64,000 bases of DNA from Erythrobacter neustonensis (lineage in GTDB: Bacteria > Pseudomonadota > Alphaproteobacteria > Sphingomonadales > Sphingomonadaceae): NCBI RefSeq assembly GCF_001663175.1, contig NZ_CP016033.1:620001-684000 (forward strand). Reading direction: 5' to 3'. How positions within the stretch are numbered: the first letter of the stretch is position 1; every line of letters starts with the position of its first letter. The notes under the pieces were generated by a model. It did no database searches. It was not told the DNA's origin and was given only the letters and a program-made list of their open reading frames with translations. Below, in pieces: positions 42,629-53,364 of this stretch. Position numbers and translations under genes: made by a program.

Positions 42629-43502
42629 CCGCCCGCTTGTCGACCACTTCGGTGATGTGGTGGACTTCCTGCTGCGGGAAGGGAATCGAAATCCCCTTGT
42701 CGTCGAACCGAAGCTTTGCCGCCTCGGTCAGCGCCCAGCTGAGCCCGAGGAAATCCTCCGTCTTGCACCACACCCGCATCCCCATCGTCACCGCACTGTC
42801 GGCCAGCGCCGCGACGAACACCTGCGGCGCGGGTTCGGCGAGCACGCGCTGTTCTGAATCGGCAAGGTCGAGCAGTTCCCGGCGCGCAGCCTCGATGCTG
42901 TCGTCGTAACCGATCCCGACCAGCAGTTCGAACCGGCGCGTGGGCATGCGCGTGTAATTGATGATCGGCTTGTTCCAGAGCTCGTTATTGGGGACCATCA
43001 CGTAAAGCCCGTCGTGCTGCACGATCTCGGTGGTGAACAGGCCGATGCCGCGCACCACGCCGGTCACGATCCCGGCGGTGATCGCCTCGCCCACGCGGAA
43101 CGGGCGCTGGATCAGGATCATCACGCCTGCCGCGACGTTCGACAACGTGCCCTGCAACGCGAGGCCCACCGCCAGCGCCAGACCGCCCAGCGCGGCGATG
43201 ATCGACGTGGTCTGCACCCCGAACTGCGTGAGCACGGTGACCGCCACCACCACCCACAGCATATACTTGATGATGTTGCTCAGAAACTTGGCGACCGTGG
43301 GCTCGATATGCGTCGCGCGGCTCAAGGCGCGGTCGGCGCCCTTGGACAAGAGCCGGGCAAGGATCACGCCGATCACCAAGACCACCAGCGCGCCCACCAG
43401 ATGCGGAATGCTTTCGCGCAGCCACAGCCACGCCTGCGAGGCCATGTCGAGCTCGTCGCCGAGGTTGGCGGTGATCACGGCGGGGATCTTGGCGGTGGTC
43501 AT
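42549..43502 (-). CDS. MscS-type mechanosensitive ion channel
   Basis: This 317-residue protein has three amino-terminal helices (about residues 20-135) and the MscS pore helix ALGGLALAVGLALQGTLSNV, followed by the beta domain (PFRVGEAITAGIVTGVVRGI, then VMVPNNELWNKPIINYTR). It protects against hypo-osmotic shock. The tail is Pro/Ala-rich and falls in the 80-base antisense overlap with the MATE gene. The start 43502 (MTTAKIPAVI) is preferred over 43577. Confidence 0.92.
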   Translation of the reverse strand: MTTAKIPAVITANLGDELDMASQAWLWLRESIPHLVGALVVLVIGVILARLLSKGADRALSRATHIEPTVAKFLSNIIKYMLWVVVAVTVLTQFGVQTTSIIAALGGLALAVGLALQGTLSNVAAGVMILIQRPFRVGEAITAGIVTGVVRGIGLFTTEIVQHDGLYVMVPNNELWNKPIINYTRMPTRRFELLVGIGYDDSIEAARRELLDLADSEQRVLAEPAPQVFVAALADSAVTMGMRVWCKTEDFLGLSWALTEAAKLRFDDKGISIPFPQQEVHHITEVVDKRAVKPEALPAPTPAPASGPAPRGGASAT

Positions 43503-43654
43503 GGGAAAGGCAGTCCTTGGGTTCATGCGTGGCCGCGCGATAGCCGACCAAGGCGGCACAAACCACCGCCAGCGCAAAAAGTGGCAGGGGGGTGGAAATT
43601 TTTTGGGTGTGCGGGGGTTGATTCAATCATCCCCCACGACCAAATGCGCCTGCG

Positions 43655-43681
43655 TTGGCACTCTCGAGAGGAGAGTGCCAA
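43655..43681. promoter_or_regulatory. CIRCE operator (HrcA box) of groESL
   Basis: TTGGCACTC-N9-GAGTGCCAA is a perfect inverted repeat matching CIRCE (TTAGCACTC-N9-GAGTGCTAA) with one symmetrical change in each arm. It lies 33 bases before groES. HrcA binding here represses groESL until heat shock. Confidence 0.95.
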
Positions 43682-43714
43682 GACACCTCATCAATTCAAG
43701 GAAAGGTCATCATC

Positions 43715-44002
43715 ATGGCATTTCGTCCGTTGCACGACCGCGTCGTGGTCCGTCGCATCGAAGCCGACCAGAAGACCGCTGGCGGCATCATCATCCCCGA
43801 CAGCGCGCAGGAAAAGCCCAGCGAAGGCGAAGTCATCGCCGTGGGCGAAGGCGCGCGTGACGATGCCGGCAACCGCATCACGCTCGACGTCAAGGTCGGC
43901 GACCGCGTGCTGTTCGGCAAGTGGTCGGGCACCGAAGTCAAGATCGGCGGCGAAGACCTGCTGATCATGAAGGAAAGCGACATCATGGGGATCGTCGGCT
44001 GA
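43715..44002 (+). CDS. groES: Co-chaperonin GroES
   Basis: This 95-residue protein starts [20 protein letters not shown], with the mobile loop [20 protein letters not shown] and the standard ending [10 protein letters not shown]. It caps GroEL to close the folding chamber. It sits behind a CIRCE operator and 56 bases before groEL. Confidence 0.99.
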   Translation: MAFRPLHDRVVVRRIEADQKTAGGIIIPDSAQEKPSEGEVIAVGEGARDDAGNRITLDVKVGDRVLFGKWSGTEVKIGGEDLLIMKESDIMGIVG

Positions 44003-44010
44003 TCGCCTGA

Positions 44011-45690
<1,680 letters not shown>

Positions 45691-45769
45691 GCCTAAGGCG
45701 GGCGGGCCAGCGCAAGCTGACCCGTCCACGCCGCAGGCCGGCCGGCGGGGCGCCCGCGCCCCGTCTGAC

Positions 45770-45790
45770 GACCCGGGCTTCGCCCGGGTC
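45770..45790 (+). other. Stem-loop after groEL
   Basis: A perfect 9-bp stem (GACCCGGGC / GCCCGGGTC) with a TTC loop lies 80 bases after the groEL stop. There is no T-tract. It may protect the mRNA 3' end ahead of the true terminator. Confidence 0.6.
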
Positions 45791-45815
45791 GACCCAGCCA
45801 CAAGCAACAAGAACA

Positions 45816-45845
45816 CCCCGGCGGAGCGATCCGCCGGGGTTTTTT
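45816..45845 (+). terminator. Intrinsic terminator of groESL
   Basis: A perfect 10-bp stem (CCCCGGCGGA / TCCGCCGGGG) closed by GCGA is followed directly by six T, ending the groESL transcript. Confidence 0.95.
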
Positions 45846-45982
45846 GCGTGCCCCGCGCCTGCCCTGCCCCGGCCAACGCCATCGCAGGCCCTAGGTAATC
45901 GGCCCCAGTTACGAACAATTATTCCTAAGCCTTGGCCACATACCAAGACCTGGGGAGCATTCGTAGCAGCAGAGGGTCTTCC

Positions 45983-48022
45983 GTGCGCGTCCTGACCTGC
46001 CTTGTGAACGATCATAACGCGATGCTGGTCGCACTGGCGGCGCTATTGTGCCTGCTGGGTTCGTTCGTCACGGTGCAGCTCGCGCATCGCACGATCCACG
46101 CGCGCGGGCGCACGTGGCTGCACTGGTGGTTTCTGGCATCGGTTTCGGCGGGATCCTCGATCTGGGCGACGCATTTCATTGCGATGCTGGGATATCGGCC
46201 CGGTGTTCCGGTCGAATTCGATGCCACCCTGACGATCGTCTCGGCGCTGATCGCGATCGGCGGCACCGCGATCGGGCTAACCTTGTGCCGCCTCAGGCAT
46301 CGCACGCTGGCGGCACTGTGCGGCGGCGGCACGATCGGCCTTACCATCAGCGCGATGCATTATGTCGGCATGTTTGCCTATCGCCCCGATGGCATCGTCA
46401 GCTGGCGGCCCGAATTCATCGCCGCCTCGATCGGTTTCGCGATCTGTCTGGCGGCGGGCGCGATCGCCCTGATCCGCGCCAATCCGGGCGGCGATCGCAC
46501 GCTGCTTCCCACGGTGATGACGATGCTTGCGATCATCACCTTGCACTTCCTCGGCATGGCGGGCTTCGAAGTCGCCCCGATTGCGGGGGTATCGCGCGGG
46601 GCGGACAGTGATGTCTTTACCGCGATGGCGGGCGCAATCGCGCTGGCTGCGGTGCTGATCGTGGGGACGGGGATCTCGACCCACCTGTTCGAGGAAACCC
46701 GCGCGCAATCGCAGGAAGAACTGCGCAAGATGGCGATGACCGATGCGCTGACCGGGCTTGGTAACCGGTTGAGCTTTGTCACGCGGATGGCCAACAACTG
46801 TCTGCGGCTGCACACGCGCGGCAAGCCCTTTGCGCTGCTGATGGTCGATCTCGACCGCTTCAAGGCGATCAACGACACCTTGGGCCATCCGGTCGGCGAC
46901 CTGTTGCTGGTGGCGGTGGCCGAACGGTTGCGCGAGGCGGTGCGCGGCCGGGATTTCATCGCGCGGATCGGCGGGGACGAATTTGCCGTGATCGCGCTGA
47001 GCGCGGTGGACGAGGCAAGTGCGCAGGCGTTGGCAGAACGCATCGTCTCGGTGTTGTCGGAACCCTTCATGCTCGACGGCCACTTGGCCGAAATCGGCGG
47101 CAGTGTGGGCGCGACACTGGCACCGCATTTCAGCGACGATCCCGAAACCCTGACCCAGCAGGCCGACCTTGCGCTCTACCGCGCCAAGCACGACGGGCGC
47201 GGTCGCACGTGCCTGTTCAATCCCGAGCTTGCGGCAACGCTGCTCGATCGCATCGCGCTCGAAACCGATCTGCGCCGCGCCTGCGCCAATCAGGCGATCG
47301 AGGTTGCCTATCAACCGATCCTTGATGCGCGCACCGGCCGTTTCACGGGGGCCGAGGCGCTGCTGCGCTGGACCTGCGAGACCCGCGGCGAGGTGCCGCC
47401 CAATGTCTTCGTCCCGGTTATCGAGGAACTGGGCCTGATCGGCACCATCGGCGAAATGGTGCTGGAACGCGCTTGTGCGGCGGCCGCATCATGGCCCGAT
47501 CATCTGGGCGTCTCGATCAATGTCTCGCCGCTGCAATTCGGCGGCGGCACGCTGCTCGCGACGATCGCCTCGACGCTGCAGCGCACCGGCCTTGCCCCGC
47601 ACCGCCTGCAGATCGAAATCACCGAAAGCGCGCTGCTGGCCGATGATACGCTGGTGCTGCAGACGCTCGAAGCGCTGCGGGCCAGCGGGCTGAGCATCGC
47701 GCTCGACGATTTCGGTACCGGCTACTCGTCGCTGAGTTACCTGCACCGCTTCCCAATCGACTGCATCAAGATCGACCGCAGCTTCGTCACCCGCCTGCCG
47801 CACGACACGGGCAGCGCCTCGATCGTGCGCGCAATCTGCGATCTGGGTACCAGCTTGGGCCTCAAGATCGCTGCCGAGGGGATCGAGACCGAGCCGCAGC
47901 GCCAGTTCATCGTCGACCACGGGTGTTCGCACATGCAGGGCTACCGGTTCAGCCGCCCGCTCGACGCGCAGGCCATCGCGGCGCTGTTTGCGACCTCGCG
48001 CGGGAGCAAGGTCGCGGCCTAG
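45983..48022 (+). CDS. MHYT-GGDEF-EAL membrane protein: bifunctional c-di-GMP enzyme candidate
   Basis: This 679-residue protein starts at GTG 45983 (MRVLTCLVNDHN, the usual MHYT start), seven bases after a GAGGG site; a TTG at 45932 would add 17 residues. Seven hydrophobic helices (about residues 10-235) carry the MHYT motifs WATHFIAML, AMHYVGMFAY and LHFLGMAGF, thought to bind copper and sense a diatomic gas or redox state. A GGDEF domain with an intact GGDEF near residue 330 and an EAL domain with GAEALLRW near residue 455 and DDFGTGYSSLSYL follow. Both domains look active, so it may make or degrade c-di-GMP. Confidence 0.92.
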   Translation: MRVLTCLVNDHNAMLVALAALLCLLGSFVTVQLAHRTIHARGRTWLHWWFLASVSAGSSIWATHFIAMLGYRPGVPVEFDATLTIVSALIAIGGTAIGLTLCRLRHRTLAALCGGGTIGLTISAMHYVGMFAYRPDGIVSWRPEFIAASIGFAICLAAGAIALIRANPGGDRTLLPTVMTMLAIITLHFLGMAGFEVAPIAGVSRGADSDVFTAMAGAIALAAVLIVGTGISTHLFEETRAQSQEELRKMAMTDALTGLGNRLSFVTRMANNCLRLHTRGKPFALLMVDLDRFKAINDTLGHPVGDLLLVAVAERLREAVRGRDFIARIGGDEFAVIALSAVDEASAQALAERIVSVLSEPFMLDGHLAEIGGSVGATLAPHFSDDPETLTQQADLALYRAKHDGRGRTCLFNPELAATLLDRIALETDLRRACANQAIEVAYQPILDARTGRFTGAEALLRWTCETRGEVPPNVFVPVIEELGLIGTIGEMVLERACAAAASWPDHLGVSINVSPLQFGGGTLLATIASTLQRTGLAPHRLQIEITESALLADDTLVLQTLEALRASGLSIALDDFGTGYSSLSYLHRFPIDCIKIDRSFVTRLPHDTGSASIVRAICDLGTSLGLKIAAEGIETEPQRQFIVDHGCSHMQGYRFSRPLDAQAIAALFATSRGSKVAA

Positions 48023-48048
48023 CGGGATGGCGGCTTCGGCAGATGCGA

Positions 48049-48271
48049 TGCTCGCCCCTGATCCACCGCACGCATTCTTTTCTGACAGTGCGGAGGACCG
48101 CCGCGTTTGCGGCAGCCGTTGTTCGTTTTAACTTCTCAACCGATCCGGTGCTCACCCCTGATCCACCGCGTGTGTGTTGCGGACGGTGCGGAGGACCGCC
48201 GCGTTTGGGGCGGCCCTTGTTCGTTTTAACTTCTCAACCGATCCGGTGTTCACCCCTGATCCACCGCACCG
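48049..48271. repeat. About 100-bp tandem repeat derived from the glpX 3' end
   Basis: Two imperfect full units (about 48049-48148 and 48149-48246) and a partial third lie head to tail, with periods of 100 and 98 bases. Each unit contains CACCCCTGATCCACCGC or a near copy, GTGCGGAGGACCGCCGCGTTTG and TTGTTCGTTTTAACTTCTCA. The partial unit is the 3' end of glpX itself, so the others are copies of the gene tail (encoding VRWIRGEHRI) plus downstream DNA. Confidence 0.85.
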
Positions 48272-49262
48272 TGCCACTCGAAGCGCGCATCACCACGCTT
48301 TCGGTGGTCAGGATCGTTTCGCCGGTCGGCTTGCGGCGGCGCTTCACCCCGCGCAGCAGCGAGCCGTCGGTCACGCCGGTTGCCGCGAAGATGCAGTCGC
48401 CCTTGGCGAGGTCTTCGAGCTTGTAGATCCGGTTCAGATCCTCGATCCCCCACTTGCGCGCGCGGGCCTTTTCATCGTCGTTGCGGAACACGAGGCGACC
48501 ATTGAACTGCCCGCCGACACACCGCAGCGCAGCCGCCGCCAGCACGCCCTCGGGCGCGCCGCCCTGGCCCATGTACATGTCGACCGTGGTTTCTTCGTCG
48601 GTCACCGCGATCACGCCCGCGACATCGCCATCGCCGATCAGCACCACCCCGCAGCCGAGCGCACGCAGTTCGGCGATCAGGTCGGCATGGCGCGGGCGGT
48701 CGAGCACGCAGACGTTGATGTCCGACGGCTTGACCCCCTTGGCTTCGGCGACCGCGCGGACATTGTCCGATGCGCTTTTCGCCAGATCGATGATACCTTC
48801 GGGATAGCCCGGGCCGACCGCGAGCTTGTCCATATAGACATCGGGCGCGTTGAGCAGGCAGCCTTCTTCGGCTGCGGCCAGCACGGCAAGCGCGTTGGGC
48901 CCCGCCTTGGCGGTGATCGTGGTGCCTTCGAGCGGGTCCAGGGCGATGTCGATCTTGGGGCCTTTGCCGATGCCGACCTTTTCGCCGATGAACAGCATCG
49001 GCGCCTCGTCGCGCTCACCCTCGCCGATCACCACGGTGCCATCCATGTAGAGCGTGTCGAACGCGCGCCGCATCGCTTCGACGGCGGCGGCATCAGCGGC
49101 CTTTTCATCGCCGCGGCCGATCAATTGCGCTGCCGCCACCGCGGCCGCTTCGGTCACGCGCACCATTTCGAGCACCAGCACGCGCTGGATTGCATTGTCC
49201 CCTGTGCCTTGCCCATGAGCTTGCGAGGTCTGGGCAAGGTCGGTATTGTTGGCGGAGTTCAT
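48234..49262 (-). CDS. glpX: Fructose-1,6-bisphosphatase class II
   Basis: This 342-residue enzyme has the class II signatures VIGEGERDEAPMLFIGE and DIALDPLEGTTITAK, which bind metal and phosphate, plus VDMYMGQGGAPEGVLAAAAL. It hydrolyses fructose-1,6-bisphosphate in gluconeogenesis. The start at 49262 gives MNSANNTDLAQ. The last codons (RWIRGEHRIG) fall within a tandem repeat whose extra copies continue downstream. A secreted protein gene starts 70 bases away on the other strand. Confidence 0.95.
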   Translation of the reverse strand: MNSANNTDLAQTSQAHGQGTGDNAIQRVLVLEMVRVTEAAAVAAAQLIGRGDEKAADAAAVEAMRRAFDTLYMDGTVVIGEGERDEAPMLFIGEKVGIGKGPKIDIALDPLEGTTITAKAGPNALAVLAAAEEGCLLNAPDVYMDKLAVGPGYPEGIIDLAKSASDNVRAVAEAKGVKPSDINVCVLDRPRHADLIAELRALGCGVVLIGDGDVAGVIAVTDEETTVDMYMGQGGAPEGVLAAAALRCVGGQFNGRLVFRNDDEKARARKWGIEDLNRIYKLEDLAKGDCIFAATGVTDGSLLRGVKRRRKPTGETILTTESVVMRASSGTVRWIRGEHRIG

Positions 49263-49332
49263 GTGCAATTCAGCCCTTCTTCGCTTGTGTGCCGGCGCGC
49301 CGGGTATCCCATCGGCGCATAGGCGGATGGAG

Positions 49333-49992
49333 ATGGGTTTGTCGAGCAATGCAACGCCTGCCCTGCCCGGTTTTTGCAGACGCCTGACGGGCGCTGCGCT
49401 TGTCCTTGCGATCCTGCCCGCGATGCCTCTGGCCGCGCAGGATGACACCGCGGCGACACCGCCCCCGGCCCAGGCCGCGGCCCCCACCCCTCCCCCCGGC
49501 GCGACCGCCGACGAAGGCGGGGTGCCGCCGCGGATGAACCTGATGGTCACCGTGCCGCGCGGGGATGTCAACGAAGCACAATTGCAAGAATGCCGCGATG
49601 ATGCCGATGCGGGCACGATCAGCGGCGAGATCGTGGTCTGCCGCGAAGTGGGCGATAATGGCGCCAATGCCTACAGCGCCGACCGCGAGGCTGCGCGCAA
49701 ACGCTATGCCGAGGAAACCGCATTGAAAGGCGCCCCGCGCGCGCCCGAGGCTTTCGGCATTCCCGACAATGGCAAGGGCATCGGTTTCGGCAAGCCGCCG
49801 CCGGTTGCGATCGAAGTCGATTTCGCCGCGTTGCCGCCCGCCCCCGCAGGTTCGGACGCAGACCGCGTTGGACGCGGGCTCGCCCCTTTGGGGCAGGATG
49901 GCGAGCTGACCGAGGAACAGGAACGCGCGCGGCGCGAGGCGGCGGGGATCAGGACCACCGTGCCCGAACGACCGCGAAAGAAGGGCGGGTAG
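49333..49992 (+). CDS. Secreted hypothetical protein, paralogue A of a cysteine-motif pair
   Basis: This 219-residue protein has a signal peptide (MGLSSNATPALPGFCRRLTG, then hydrophobic residues, ending PLAAQ near residue 36). ATG 49333 is six bases after AGGCGG. A Pro/Ala-rich linker follows. The core carries LQECRDDADAGTISGEIVVC and then LPPAPAGSDADRVGRGLAP, both shared with the next gene. The two cysteines could form a disulphide. Function unknown. It lies on the strand opposite to hom and glpX, which flank the pair. Confidence 0.7.
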   Translation: MGLSSNATPALPGFCRRLTGAALVLAILPAMPLAAQDDTAATPPPAQAAAPTPPPGATADEGGVPPRMNLMVTVPRGDVNEAQLQECRDDADAGTISGEIVVCREVGDNGANAYSADREAARKRYAEETALKGAPRAPEAFGIPDNGKGIGFGKPPPVAIEVDFAALPPAPAGSDADRVGRGLAPLGQDGELTEEQERARREAAGIRTTVPERPRKKGG

Positions 49993-50003
49993 GGGCCGGC
50001 CCG

Positions 50004-50669
50004 GTGCTTCCCCTCATCCTTGCCGGCACCGCCTTGGTGGCCGCCTCCGCACAGGTCGGGCCGCAGGTCGAATTTCCCCCGCCGATCCTGCAATTTCCGC
50101 AAGCCAGTGTTGCGGGCGCGCCCGAAAAGCCGGTCAAACCCGATCCCGCCCGCGTGCCGATCGATCTCGGCCCCGATGCGCCGGTCGCCGAAAAGCCGCA
50201 GCAAATCGATATCCTTGCGCCGCAGCCCACATCCGCGGCCGCCACCGCCGCCGAATTGAAGGAATGCACCGACGAGGCCGAGCGCGGCGTGGTCGCGGGC
50301 GAAATCGTGGTCTGCCGCCAACTGCCCGCCGATACCTCGCAGATCTATTCGGGCACGCACGAGGCCTGGCAGAAGGATTATGCGCAGCGCACGCAGAACA
50401 AGGGCACGCTGCCGCCGCCCGATGTCGCGGGACCGGGCATCTTCCGCGGAGCGCCAACGGTCAGCGGGCTGTGTGTGATCGGCCCTTGTCCCAAGGACAA
50501 GGCGCTGATCGTCGATGTCGAAGCGATCCCGCCGCCACCCGCAGGCTCGGACGCGGCGCGCGTGGCGCAGGGCCTTGCCCCCACGCAAACGGACGACGCA
50601 CCGCTGTCGGACGCGGATCGCCGCCGGATCGAGGCAGAGCTGGGTCTGCCGCCGGCGACGCGGCAATAG
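50004..50669 (+). CDS. Secreted hypothetical protein, paralogue B of a cysteine-motif pair
   Basis: This 221-residue protein starts at GTG 50004, 11 bases after paralogue A. A short hydrophobic start (MLPLILAGTALVAASAQ) looks like a signal peptide. It shares LKECTDEAERGVVAGEIVVC and IPPPPAGSDAARVAQGLAP with paralogue A, in the same order and spacing class, but has an extra Cys pair (GLCVIGPCPKD). The pair looks like a tandem duplication that has diverged. No known domain is recognised. Confidence 0.7.
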   Translation: MLPLILAGTALVAASAQVGPQVEFPPPILQFPQASVAGAPEKPVKPDPARVPIDLGPDAPVAEKPQQIDILAPQPTSAAATAAELKECTDEAERGVVAGEIVVCRQLPADTSQIYSGTHEAWQKDYAQRTQNKGTLPPPDVAGPGIFRGAPTVSGLCVIGPCPKDKALIVDVEAIPPPPAGSDAARVAQGLAPTQTDDAPLSDADRRRIEAELGLPPATRQ

Positions 50670-50672
50670 CGC

Positions 50673-52007
50673 CTAAAGCGGCAGGATCGGCAGCACCAGC
50701 GGCTTGGCCATCAGGCTGTCCGACCCTTCGAGCAGCGCCAGCGCCTGCGTGACGCAGCGTTCGGGCCCTTCGTGCGTGACCATCGCCACCATTACCTCGC
50801 CCCCGCTTTGCGAGCGGCCCTGCTGGATCAGGCTTTCGATCGACACGTCTCCGTCGCGCAGCGCCGCAGTCAATTCGGCAAGCACGCCGGGACGATCCTT
50901 GACCATGAAGCGGATATAGGTGCGCGCCGGGCGGTGGCCGGGTTCGGCGGGCGGCAGCGCGGAGAGATGGTCGCCGGGGATCGAGAACGGCGCGCCGACT
51001 TCATCGCGCGCGATGTCGATCAGATCGGCCGCGACCGCGCTGGCGGTGGGGCCATCGCCCGCGCCCGCGCCCTGGAACAGCAGGCGGCCTGAGAAATTAC
51101 CTTCGGCCACGACCGCGTTGGTTGCGCCTTCGACCGCGCTCAAGGGGTGGCCGCGCGCGACCAGGCAGGGGCGCACGCGCTGGAGCAGGCGCGGGCCTTC
51201 GGGGGTGTCCTCGACATCGGCCTCCCCGATCAGCCGGATCACGAAGCCCAGCGCAGCGGCCTGCGCGATGTCGGCGCTGCGCACCTCGGTGATCCCCGAC
51301 ACGCGGACATTGGCGAAATCGACCTGCGTGCCGAACCCGATCGCGGCAAGGATCGCGAGCTTGTGCGCGGCGTCCACGCCCTCGATGTCGAAGGCAGGGT
51401 CAGCCTCGGCAAAGCCCAGGCGCTGCGCTTCGGCGAGGACATCGGCGAAATCGGCGCCGGTGCGCTCCATCGTCGAGAGGATGTAATTGCAGGTGCCGTT
51501 GAGGATGCCGTAAACCTTGGTCAGCGCGTTGGCGCTGGTGCCTTCGCGCAGGCCCTTGATGACCGGGATACCGCCGCCGACCGCGGCTTCGAACTTGAGC
51601 GCGGCATTGGCCGCTTCGGCCAGCTTTGCCAGTTCCAGCCCGTGATGCGCAATCATCGCCTTGTTCGCGGTGACCAGCCCCTTGCCCGCCCCCAGCGACG
51701 CGCGCGACAACGCCAGCGCAGGGCCGTCCGAGCCGCCGACCAGTTCGACCACCACATCCACATCATCGCGCCTGGCCAGCGCGGTCATGTCGTCTTCCCA
51801 TGCGAAGCGGGCGATATCGACCCCGCGATCCTTGCCGCGGTCGCGCGCGCTGACCGCGACGACTTCGATCGGCCGCCCCGCGCGCATCGCGATCAGCTGC
51901 GCGTTGGTGTCGAGCAGGCGGATCACGCCCGCCCCCACCGTGCCAAGCCCGGCGATGGCGATGCGCAGCGGGGCGGTCCGCGATGGTTCGGGTGCGGTGG
52001 TGGTCAA
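50673..52007 (-). CDS. hom: Homoserine dehydrogenase
   Basis: This 444-residue enzyme reduces aspartate semialdehyde to homoserine for threonine and methionine synthesis. The start is a TTG at 52007, five bases after AAGGGAGG; no ATG gives a better fit. The NAD(P)-binding motif is IAIAGLGTVGAGVIRLLD. The catalytic region has VYGILNGTCNYILSTMERTG and GFAEADPAFDIEGVDAAHKL. A carboxyl ACT domain (TYIRFMVKDRPGVLAELTAA, about residues 355-440) implies threonine feedback. It converges on paralogue B with a 3-base gap. Confidence 0.95.
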   Translation of the reverse strand: MTTTAPEPSRTAPLRIAIAGLGTVGAGVIRLLDTNAQLIAMRAGRPIEVVAVSARDRGKDRGVDIARFAWEDDMTALARRDDVDVVVELVGGSDGPALALSRASLGAGKGLVTANKAMIAHHGLELAKLAEAANAALKFEAAVGGGIPVIKGLREGTSANALTKVYGILNGTCNYILSTMERTGADFADVLAEAQRLGFAEADPAFDIEGVDAAHKLAILAAIGFGTQVDFANVRVSGITEVRSADIAQAAALGFVIRLIGEADVEDTPEGPRLLQRVRPCLVARGHPLSAVEGATNAVVAEGNFSGRLLFQGAGAGDGPTASAVAADLIDIARDEVGAPFSIPGDHLSALPPAEPGHRPARTYIRFMVKDRPGVLAELTAALRDGDVSIESLIQQGRSQSGGEVMVAMVTHEGPERCVTQALALLEGSDSLMAKPLVLPILPL

Positions 52008-52092
52008 GCGGGCCTCCCTTGAAACGGCAGGCCCGCGCTTAACCGGCGCAGGCCTGCGGTCAAGCGGGGAAAATATCCGGCCCCGTGCCCTG

Positions 52093-52965
52093 TCAGCGCG
52101 CGGTAATGCGCCGTTCGCAGGTGCCGATCGCCTGACGCACGAAGGCATAATCGCTCGCCGCCAGACGCCGCTCCTCGGAATCGCGCGAAAGGTTGGCGTT
52201 GGTGGGCAGCTGTGCGGGCAATCCGCAGGCCAGCCTGTACCATGCCAGCGTGTCGCGCGCCGGCGGGCGGGCCGAAGAATCGATGATTTCCCCCCACGAC
52301 ACGCCCCATTCGGGCGCGCGTCCGGGTCGGCGCAGCACCGTGATCGACGCCGGGCTGCGCTTTTCGGTTGCCAGGAAGATCTGCGTTTCGGATTCGCCCG
52401 TCAATGTGCCGGGCACCGCCAGCGCATCGCTTACCCCGGTAATCCGCGGCTTGACATCGGCAGCGTAAAGCTCGGTGAGGACCGGGCGCACGCGTTCTTC
52501 GAGCATCGGGCTATAGGCCAGTTGCGCAGCGGGTGCGACCAGTTGCAATTCGCCCGGACGGCTGGGCACCGGCCGCGCAAACAGCAGAAATTCGCGCTTT
52601 TTCAGCTTGGGCGCCTTGCCGCGCGCGTCGAGCGGCATGTCGACCAGATAGGTCACCGCAGGCGCCACGGCGCTGCGTCCGGCAATCACCGACAGCGTAT
52701 TGGCCTCAACGTAAAAGCGCACGAATCCCGGTGCCACCCCCGGCGCGCGGTCGGGTTTGAGGGCGGTTGCCTTTCGAATCCGCACATGCACGACCGCATC
52801 TGCGGCGTCCGAAAGCGTCGCAAGATCGGCATACGTCGGATCATTTGCCGCCGCGCTGGCGGTGACCGGGGCTGCCGCAGGCGTCTGCGCCTGCGCGCCG
52901 ATGGTGCCTGCCGCAACCCCGGCAAGCGCTGCGCCGGAAAGGGCCAGACTCTTGAAAAACGCCAT
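52093..52965 (-). CDS. Secreted hypothetical protein upstream of hom
   Basis: This 290-residue protein has a clear signal peptide, MAFFKSLALSGAALAGVAAG, cut near AQAQT (about residue 28). The mature protein has two beta-rich stretches (VVHVRIRKATALKPDRAPGV, FVRFYVEANTLSVIAGRSAV), KKREFLLFARPVP, and two cysteines towards the end (LACGLPAQ and IGTCERR). I recognise no family. It may share a transcript with hom, 85 bases downstream. Confidence 0.7.
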   Translation of the reverse strand: MAFFKSLALSGAALAGVAAGTIGAQAQTPAAAPVTASAAANDPTYADLATLSDAADAVVHVRIRKATALKPDRAPGVAPGFVRFYVEANTLSVIAGRSAVAPAVTYLVDMPLDARGKAPKLKKREFLLFARPVPSRPGELQLVAPAAQLAYSPMLEERVRPVLTELYAADVKPRITGVSDALAVPGTLTGESETQIFLATEKRSPASITVLRRPGRAPEWGVSWGEIIDSSARPPARDTLAWYRLACGLPAQLPTNANLSRDSEERRLAASDYAFVRQAIGTCERRITAR

Positions 52966-53364
52966 TAATATTCCCTTTACCTTTGACGATCACCGGACTT
53001 TTTCAGCGATGCGGCCGATGGCCCTTCTAGCACCCTTAATTGCACATGACTCGCAGTGAATCCGCGCTGAACCGCAAAAGCGTTTGATCGGCCAGGGGTT
53101 GGCCGTTAAAGCCCTAACGACTGATTGCGCGGGATTGGGGACATTGCCGCAAATTCAGTGAAGGCTGCATGCGGACAACGTTTGTTACGCAGCACCTGCC
53201 ATCCGGGGAAAGATTGGGCCTTGCGTGTTGCGCGGGCCCGAAATTTTGTTCCGGGTTGGGAGGAACGTGAAATGACCGGGATCTGCCCGCTGGCACCCTA
53301 AGTCAGCGAGTGGGGAGTGTGCCGATCCTTTGCGATCGGCGAGTATTTGGAGAGAAAGCGCTGG
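52966..53364. other. Non-coding region upstream of tonB
   Basis: These 399 bases lie between two divergent genes. I see no Fur-type box. A stem-loop at 53321-53340 (GCCGATC / GATCGGC, 6-base loop) lies in the likely tonB leader, just before the ribosome site at 53349. Confidence 0.55.

Noticed and set aside
48049..48271. CRISPR array
   Set aside because: The repeats are contiguous, about 100 bp long and derived from glpX; there are no short repeats separated by unique spacers and no cas genes.
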